From: CAZDSS01 sp964508185
GTDB lineage: Bacteria; Pseudomonadota; Alphaproteobacteria; Sphingomonadales; Govanellaceae
DNA length: 8,750 nucleotides
Direction: 5' to 3'
Assembly: GCA_964508185.1 (NCBI GenBank)
Contig: CAZDSS010000101.1
Coordinates: 1 to 8,750, forward strand
Shown here: piece by piece, positions 5,190 through 8,750 of the stretch
How positions within the stretch are numbered: the stretch's first letter is position 1
How the letters are laid out: each line of letters opens with the position of its first letter
Translations under genes and position numbers: made by a program
The notes under the pieces: generated by a model
What the model was told of the DNA's origin: nothing
What the model saw: only the letters and a program-made list of their open reading frames with translations
The model's database searches: none

Positions 5190-5636
5190 CTAGCGGGCGA
5201 TGGCGCTTCGGAACTCCCCGGCGCAGGCGGTCTCGGGCGTCAGGTCCTCGCCCCAGGGGCCGGGGCGGGTCTTGGCCTCCGCATGTTCGACGCGGCCCTC
5301 GGCGGCGGCGGCCGAGCTGCCTTCGGGATAGAAGAAGAAATGGAGGACGCAGGGGCCGGACACATATTGCCAGACCTCCGCCGGCCCTTCCCGGCGCACG
5401 AGACTGGGCTTGCCGAAGCGCGTCTCGAGATCGCCCCGCTTGAAGCCGAGGAAGTCGCGCGCATTGAACCGCGGCGGCTGCGGCGCCGGGGCCACGGGCT
5501 CCATCACCGGCGGCTCGGCGGATTCCGCGGGCGGGGCGGTGTCGCGCGGCGCGGGCGGCGGCGCCTCCCGCGTGGCGCAGGCGGCGACAAGGGCGGCAAG
5601 GATGCAGGTGACGGCAAGACGGCTAGACAGCGCCAT
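5190..5636 (-). CDS. small predicted lipoprotein, function unknown
   Basis: From ATG 5636 there are 148 residues. The N-terminus MALSSRLAVTCILAALVAAC is a short signal peptide ending in a lipobox (V-A-A-C, lipidated C20), so the protein should be anchored in a cell-envelope membrane. A Pro/Ala-rich linker (about 24-57) follows, then a compact domain from about 58 to 145: DFLGFKRGDLETRFGKP (61-77), RREGPAEVWQY (81-91), CVLHFFFYP (96-104). C96 and C138 could form a disulfide in the periplasm. The 'L...FG-P...G...W-Y' pattern resembles SmpA/BamE-like small lipoproteins, but that is a resemblance only. It is the second gene behind a CysZ-like membrane protein and overlaps its end by 14 bp. An in-frame ATG at 5663 would add nine residues; neither start has a clear ribosome site, so coupled translation is likely. 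Confidence 0.75.
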   Translation of the reverse strand: MALSSRLAVTCILAALVAACATREAPPPAPRDTAPPAESAEPPVMEPVAPAPQPPRFNARDFLGFKRGDLETRFGKPSLVRREGPAEVWQYVSGPCVLHFFFYPEGSSAAAAEGRVEHAEAKTRPGPWGEDLTPETACAGEFRSAIAR

Positions 5637-6315
5637 GGCTTTCGGACTTGTAGTAGGTCGCATGAAAGATATGCACCATCATAGCCGCGCCGAAGATGGG
5701 CGCCACCAGATTGACGAAGGGGATCGAGAACAGGGCGGCGACCATGATCCCGGTAACGAAGAGCGGCCCGCGGATCGCCCGGCGATGGCGCGTGACCTCG
5801 GCCGCCGACAGATGGCGCGGCGCCACCAAGTCGTATAGCCCCCAGCTCAGGAGATAGGCGTTCAGGAGCCAGAACAGGAGAAAGGGCAAGCCCGGGATCA
5901 CCAGCGCGATGACGAAGACGGGAAGCGCCAGAAGATTGGCGACGATGACGATGAGGCCGAGCCTGATCCCGAGCCAGCTGGCGGTGACGATCCCCAGGGG
6001 CTTGCTCTGCCGCGCGGGGTAGTGGCGCCGCTCCACCGCATCCACCACCGCGTCGCTGAACAGTCCGACGAAGACCGCGGACAGCGGCGCGAAGATGAAG
6101 AAGCCGAGCCACAGCACCGCAAGCCCCGCCGCGATCTGGAGCAGGATGTCGAGCCATTGGTGCGATGAATGAAACCAGGCGTCGGTCAGCGCCCCCGCCC
6201 CCCAGGCGGCGGCGAGAAGCGAGACGATCGCAAGCACGACGCCGCCCGCCAGCACCTTGAGAAAGATGGGGTCGGTGAGCTGGCTGATCGTGCGGGTGAC
6301 GGCGGTTGTGAACAT
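5623..6315 (-). CDS. EI24 domain / CysZ-like integral membrane protein
   Basis: 230 residues from ATG 6315, beginning MFTTAVTRTISQLTDPIFLK. Hydrophobic segments at about 21-45, 57-85, 112-145, 146-165 and 185-215, with the family landmarks IPGLPFLLFWLLNAYLLSWGLYD (140-162) and FHATYYK near the C-terminus, place it in the EI24/CysZ family. CysZ of enterobacteria is a sulfate permease. Many alphaproteobacterial members are annotated CysZ on fold alone, and no sulfur gene lies in this window, so transport of sulfate is unproven. AAGGGA at 6325-6330, 9 nt upstream, supports this start; the frame extends to 6585, but that extension runs antisense into the kinase gene and lacks family similarity. 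It is divergent from the adenosine kinase and overlaps the lipoprotein gene downstream. Confidence 0.85.
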   Translation of the reverse strand: MFTTAVTRTISQLTDPIFLKVLAGGVVLAIVSLLAAAWGAGALTDAWFHSSHQWLDILLQIAAGLAVLWLGFFIFAPLSAVFVGLFSDAVVDAVERRHYPARQSKPLGIVTASWLGIRLGLIVIVANLLALPVFVIALVIPGLPFLLFWLLNAYLLSWGLYDLVAPRHLSAAEVTRHRRAIRGPLFVTGIMVAALFSIPFVNLVAPIFGAAMMVHIFHATYYKSESHGAV

Positions 6316-6360
6316 CAAGCTTTGTCCCTTCATGGATCCTCGCGTCACCCGCAGCATTCC

Positions 6361-6403
6361 CGCTTTTGCGCCGCGGCACAAGGCCTTGGAAGCGGCAAAA
6401 GCG
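6361..6403. repeat. nested palindrome, candidate operator for adenosine kinase / CysZ-like genes
   Basis: CGCTTTTGC (6361-6369) and GCAAAAGCG (6395-6403) form a perfect 9-bp inverted repeat with a 25-bp spacer. Inside the spacer, CAAGGCCTTG (6379-6388) is itself a perfect 10-bp palindrome, and the two centres (6382 and 6383.5) nearly coincide. CCGCGG (6371-6376) is a further small palindrome. The right arm abuts the -35 element of the downstream promoter. The layout suggests a cooperative or multimeric DNA-binding protein; the regulator is unknown. Confidence 0.55.
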
Positions 6404-6404
6404 C

Positions 6405-6432
6405 TTGTTGTCCCGCGCCGCATTCCTATACT
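6405..6432 (+). promoter_or_regulatory. probable sigma70 promoter for the adenosine kinase gene
   Basis: TATACT (6427-6432) matches the -10 consensus at five of six positions. TTGTTG (6405-6410), 16 bp upstream, keeps the TTG core of the -35. Transcription would start near 6439, giving a leader of about 30 nt before ATG 6470. Confidence 0.5.
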
Positions 6433-6469
6433 GCCCGAATCATCGGCGGCCCCAGGGAGAGGCGGGTTC

Positions 6470-7474
6470 ATGACGCAAGCGACTGAGAAATTCGACGTGG
6501 TGGGCATCGGCAACGCCATCGTGGACGTGCTGAGCCCCGCCAATGACGCCCTGCTCGCGGAGCTGGGACTCCCCAAGGGCAGCATGACCCTGATCGACGA
6601 GGATGCGGCGCGGCGGATCTATGCCCGCATGGAAGACGGCGTCGAATGCTCGGGCGGTTCCGCCGCCAACACCATTGCGGGCCTCGCCTCCTTCGGCTCC
6701 GCCGCCGCCTTCATCGGCAAGACGCGGAACGATGATTTGGGCGCGGTGTTCGCCCGCGACATCCGGGCGATGGGCGTCACCTTCCGCACCCCGCCCGCGG
6801 TCGACGGCGCGCCGGAGACGGCCCGCTGCCTGGTGCTGGTGACCCCCGACGCCCAGCGCACCATGGGAACCTTCCTCGGTGCGAGCGTGCTTCTCGGCCC
6901 CGATGACATCGACGAGGACCTCATCCGGGCCTCCCGCGTCACCTATCTCGAGGGCTATCTCTGGGATCCGCCCCAGGCGAAGGACGCATTCCTCCTTGCC
7001 ATGGACATCGCCCACGGGGCGGGCAACAAGGTGGCGCTGTCCCTGTCCGACCCGTTCTGCGTCGCCCGCTATCGCGCGGAATTCCGGAGGCTCGCCGAAA
7101 CCCAGGTGGACATCCTGTTCGCCAACGAGCACGAGATCACGAGCCTCTACGAGACCGAGGATTTCGACGCCGCGCTGCAGGCGATCCGCGGCCGCTGCGA
7201 GATCGCGGTGCTGACCAGAAGCGAGAAGGGATCGGTCATCGTCACGGCCGACGCCGTGCACGAGATTCCGGCCCATCCGGTCGCCAAGGTGGTGGATACC
7301 ACGGGCGCGGGCGATCTTTATGCGGCGGGTTTCCTTCATGGCCTCACCCGCGGCCATGATCTGCCCCATTGCGGGCGGCTTGCGGCGCGCGCGGCGGCCG
7401 AGGTCATCAGCCATTATGGCGCGCGGCCCGAGGTGGCGCTCAAGGATCTCGCGCGGGAAGTGGCCGGGGTCTGA
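6470..7474 (+). CDS. PfkB family kinase, adenosine kinase-like
   Basis: 334 residues from ATG 6470, which has AGGGAGAGG at 6454-6462, 7 nt upstream. The opening FDVVGIGNAIVDVL (8-21) and GGSAANT (62-68) are PfkB substrate-domain features. DTTGAGDLYAAGFL (276-289) is the PfkB signature with the anion hole GAGD and catalytic base D282. EGYLWDPP (161-168), LSLSDPF (190-196) and ILFANEHE (215-222) agree with the adenosine-kinase-like branch, which phosphorylates adenosine to AMP with ATP in purine salvage. A sugar or other nucleoside as substrate cannot be excluded from sequence. The protein is full length and its motifs are intact. The gene has its own promoter and a nested palindrome upstream, and converges with the HIT gene after a 19-bp gap. 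Confidence 0.9.
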   Translation: MTQATEKFDVVGIGNAIVDVLSPANDALLAELGLPKGSMTLIDEDAARRIYARMEDGVECSGGSAANTIAGLASFGSAAAFIGKTRNDDLGAVFARDIRAMGVTFRTPPAVDGAPETARCLVLVTPDAQRTMGTFLGASVLLGPDDIDEDLIRASRVTYLEGYLWDPPQAKDAFLLAMDIAHGAGNKVALSLSDPFCVARYRAEFRRLAETQVDILFANEHEITSLYETEDFDAALQAIRGRCEIAVLTRSEKGSVIVTADAVHEIPAHPVAKVVDTTGAGDLYAAGFLHGLTRGHDLPHCGRLAARAAAEVISHYGARPEVALKDLAREVAGV

Positions 7475-7482
7475 CGCCCCGG
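7464..7482 (+). terminator. GC hairpin spanning the adenosine kinase stop
   Basis: CCGGGG (7464-7469) pairs with CCCCGG (7477-7482) around a 7-nt loop that contains the TGA stop. It lacks a T-tract and partly lies in coding sequence, so it is at best a non-canonical terminator or mRNA 3'-end stabiliser for the convergent junction. Confidence 0.25.
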
Positions 7483-7493
7483 AGACTTCGGCC

Positions 7494-7856
7494 CTACTGC
7501 TTCACCAGCATGGGGCCGAGCGGCTTGCCGCCGAAGATATGGATATGGAGATGCGGCACCTCCTGATGGGAATGGAGGCCCGCATTGGCGAGGATCCGGT
7601 AGCCGTTCTCCTCGAGCCCCAGGATGCGGGCGGTCTCGCCGACCGCGCGGATGAAGCCCACGACGAGCTCCGCCGGGGCGTTGGCGGTGAAATCCATCAT
7701 GGACACATATTCGCCCTTGGGGATCACCAGCACATGGACGGGCGCCTGGGGATTGATGTCGTGGAAGGCAAGGGCGAAGTCGTCCTCATAGACCTTCTTG
7801 CAGGGCAGTTCGCCGCGCAGGATTCGGGCGAAGACGTTGTTGCGGTCGTATGCCAT
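7494..7856 (-). CDS. HIT family (histidine triad) nucleotide hydrolase
   Basis: 120 residues from ATG 7856, beginning MAYDRNNVFARILRGELPCKKVYEDD, the typical opening of bacterial Hint-type proteins. DINPQAPVHVLVIPK (33-47) and NAGLHSHQEVPHLHIHIFGG (91-110) follow. The histidine triad is H102, H104 and H106; the middle one (H104) is the nucleophile that takes the nucleotidyl group in this family. Hint proteins hydrolyse nucleoside phosphoramidates such as AMP-lysine or AMP-NH2; the physiological substrate is uncertain. The ribosome site GAGGGAG at 7863-7869 lies 6 nt before the ATG, directly after the hisE stop, and the gap to hisE is 14 bp, so it is the last gene of the his operon fragment. 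An in-frame GTG at 7874 overlaps hisE and is not favoured. Confidence 0.94.
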   Translation of the reverse strand: MAYDRNNVFARILRGELPCKKVYEDDFALAFHDINPQAPVHVLVIPKGEYVSMMDFTANAPAELVVGFIRAVGETARILGLEENGYRILANAGLHSHQEVPHLHIHIFGGKPLGPMLVKQ

Positions 7857-7870
7857 CGGCTGCTCCCTCG

Positions 7871-8206
7871 TCACCGGTTGCGGTTCTTCTTCTCCTCGAT
7901 GCCCGACAGCCCCTCGCGCCGGGCGAGCTCCGCCGCAACGTCTTCAGGCTTCACCCCCGTCGCCGCCCAGAGGACGAGAAGGTGGAACAGAAGGTCGGCG
8001 GATTCCGAGATCACTTCCTCGCGCTTCTCCCCGACGGCGGCGAGCGCGGTCTCCACCGCTTCCTCGCCCACCTTCTGGGCGATCTTGCGGGTGCCGCGGC
8101 TGAACAGCCTGGCCACATAGCTCGTATCGGGATCGGCGCCGCGGCGGCTTTCGATCACATCGCGAAGGCGCGCGATGGTCGCCCCGAATTGATCCTCCGT
8201 CGTCAT
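7871..8206 (-). CDS. hisE: phosphoribosyl-ATP pyrophosphatase (HisE)
   Basis: 111 residues, the size of stand-alone HisE (not fused to HisI). HisE removes pyrophosphate from phosphoribosyl-ATP in the second step of histidine synthesis. The all-alpha MazG-like fold is recognisable from SYVARLFSRGTRKIAQKVGEEAVE (29-52), with metal-binding E48, E49 and E52, and ISESADLLFHLLVLW (66-80), with E68 and D71. The start ATG (8206-8204) overlaps the hisF stop as ATGA, with GGGGGAGG just upstream, so the two are translationally coupled. The order hisF-hisE is standard in alphaproteobacterial his operons. Confidence 0.95.
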   Translation of the reverse strand: MTTEDQFGATIARLRDVIESRRGADPDTSYVARLFSRGTRKIAQKVGEEAVETALAAVGEKREEVISESADLLFHLLVLWAATGVKPEDVAAELARREGLSGIEEKKNRNR

Positions 8207-8750
8207 GCCGCCTCCCCCGTATCCGTGATGCGCACGGGGATCCCGGCCCGCGCCATGTGGGCCTTGGCCTCGGCGATGGAATATTCCCCGAAATGGAAGA
8301 TGGAGGCGGCGAGCACCCCGGTCGCTCCGGCGCGCACCCCTTCCACCAGATGGCCGAGATTGCCGACGCCGCCCGAGGCGATGACCGGGATCGGCACGGC
8401 GTCAGTCACCGCTTTCGTGAGTTCGAGGTCGAAGCCCTCGCGGGTGCCGTCGCGGTCCATGGAGGTAAGGAGAATTTCCCCCGCTCCCAGGCGAGCCGCT
8501 TCCTTGGCGTATTCGACCGCATCGAGCCCCGTCGCGCGGCGGCCGCCATGGGTATAGACCTCCCAGCCTGCGCCGTCGCTGCGGCGGCGGGCGTCGATCG
8601 CCACGACGATGCACTGGGAGCCGAACTTGGCGGCAAGCTCGCCGATGAGCGCCGGGCGCTGCACCGCCGCGGTCATGATGGACACCTTGTCCGCCCCGGC
8701 GAGCAACAGGTTGCGCACATCCTCTTCCGTGCGCACGCCGCCGCCGACGG
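8203..8750 (-). CDS. hisF: imidazole glycerol phosphate synthase cyclase subunit (HisF; C-terminal part, start beyond the right edge)
   Basis: The last 181 residues are visible, from VGGGVRTEEDV to DTGEAA; roughly the first 70-80 are outside the window. HisF takes ammonia from the HisH glutaminase and cyclises PRFAR to imidazole glycerol phosphate and AICAR. The (beta/alpha)8 phosphate loops GGGVRT and ASGGVGNL, the catalytic VVAIDARR Asp, and LLTSMDRDGTREGFD with its conserved Asp are present, as is the terminal AASIFHFGEYS. The strand normally reading KVSINTAAV reads KVSIMTAAV here, so a conserved Asn is Met (codon 8676-8674; see findings). The gene continues to the right, where hisA and hisH would be expected. 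It overlaps hisE by 4 bp. Confidence 0.96.
   Translation of the reverse strand, partial: VGGGVRTEEDVRNLLLAGADKVSIMTAAVQRPALIGELAAKFGSQCIVVAIDARRRSDGAGWEVYTHGGRRATGLDAVEYAKEAARLGAGEILLTSMDRDGTREGFDLELTKAVTDAVPIPVIASGGVGNLGHLVEGVRAGATGVLAASIFHFGEYSIAEAKAHMARAGIPVRITDTGEAA

Larger units (their letters stand above)
6316..6469. promoter_or_regulatory. divergent intergenic region between CysZ-like gene and adenosine kinase
   Basis: 154 bp between divergent starts. It contains a nested palindrome (6361-6403) and, immediately to its right, the best promoter in the window (6405-6432), both given separately. On the minus strand I find only a weak TTGTGC / AATGCT pair overlapping the palindrome. A regulator bound to the palindrome could therefore control both directions. 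No small gene is supported here. Confidence 0.5.

Noticed and set aside
6257..6585. N-terminal extensions of both the adenosine kinase (from 6257) and the CysZ-like protein (from 6585)
   Set aside because: The two extensions overlap each other head-to-head, carry no family sequence, and well-spaced ribosome sites support starts at 6470 and 6315.
6440..7414. A 324-codon open frame antisense to the adenosine kinase gene
   Set aside because: It is a by-product of high GC at third codon positions. The kinase on the plus strand has complete PfkB motifs; the antisense product has none.
1..8750. Mobile elements, CRISPR arrays, tRNA/rRNA genes, toxin-antitoxin or defence genes
   Set aside because: I looked for direct repeats with regular spacing, transposase or integrase motifs and tRNA-like cloverleaf arms, and found none. 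Gene content is core metabolism with uniform base composition.

Overview
This is a GC-rich chromosomal segment whose gene families and gene neighbours point to an alphaproteobacterium. The signs are a dapB / DUF2244 / nth cluster, hisF-hisE followed by a HIT-family hydrolase, an adenosine-kinase-like PfkB protein, and a gamma-class carbonic anhydrase. I cannot name the order or genus from the sequence alone. Nothing resembles a phage, insertion sequence, integron or CRISPR array, and I see no tRNA or rRNA gene. The content is essentially core metabolism and housekeeping.

Layout, left to right. (1) Minus strand: the two subunits of a thiamine-diphosphate 2-oxoacid dehydrogenase E1, alpha (369-1352) then beta (1-369, cut by the window edge), with overlapping stop and start. 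(2) Plus: a small Rieske [2Fe-2S] ferredoxin (1594-1908). (3) Minus: gamma-carbonic anhydrase-like hexapeptide-repeat protein (1924-2451). (4) Plus: dapB, dihydrodipicolinate reductase (2608-3426). (5) Minus: a two-helix DUF2244 membrane protein (3423-3905). (6) Plus: nth, endonuclease III (4016-4657), then a GNAT acetyltransferase (4712-5182). (7) Minus: a CysZ/EI24-type membrane protein (5623-6315), then a small lipoprotein (5190-5636). (8) Plus: PfkB/adenosine kinase (6470-7474). (9) Minus: hisF (cut at the right edge), hisE and a HIT hydrolase (7494-7856).

The nine inferred transcription units alternate strand without exception. This gives four divergent gaps of about 110-241 bp and four convergent junctions of 19 bp or less. 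Each divergent gap holds at least one perfect inverted repeat. The most elaborate is a 9-bp inverted repeat wrapped around a 10-bp palindrome, lying just upstream of the best-looking promoter in the window, that of the adenosine kinase. None of the four convergent junctions has a classical hairpin plus T-tract terminator, although two have short GC-rich hairpins placed at the stop codons.

Functionally the genes cover 2-oxoacid oxidation, lysine/diaminopimelate synthesis (dapB), histidine synthesis (hisF, hisE), purine salvage, base-excision repair (nth) and envelope functions. I find no new multi-gene system. The points worth a second look are a strong hairpin that captures part of the Shine-Dalgarno of the GNAT gene, the nested palindrome before the adenosine kinase, an Asn-to-Met change at a normally conserved active-site position of HisF, and the strictly alternating, terminator-poor layout.
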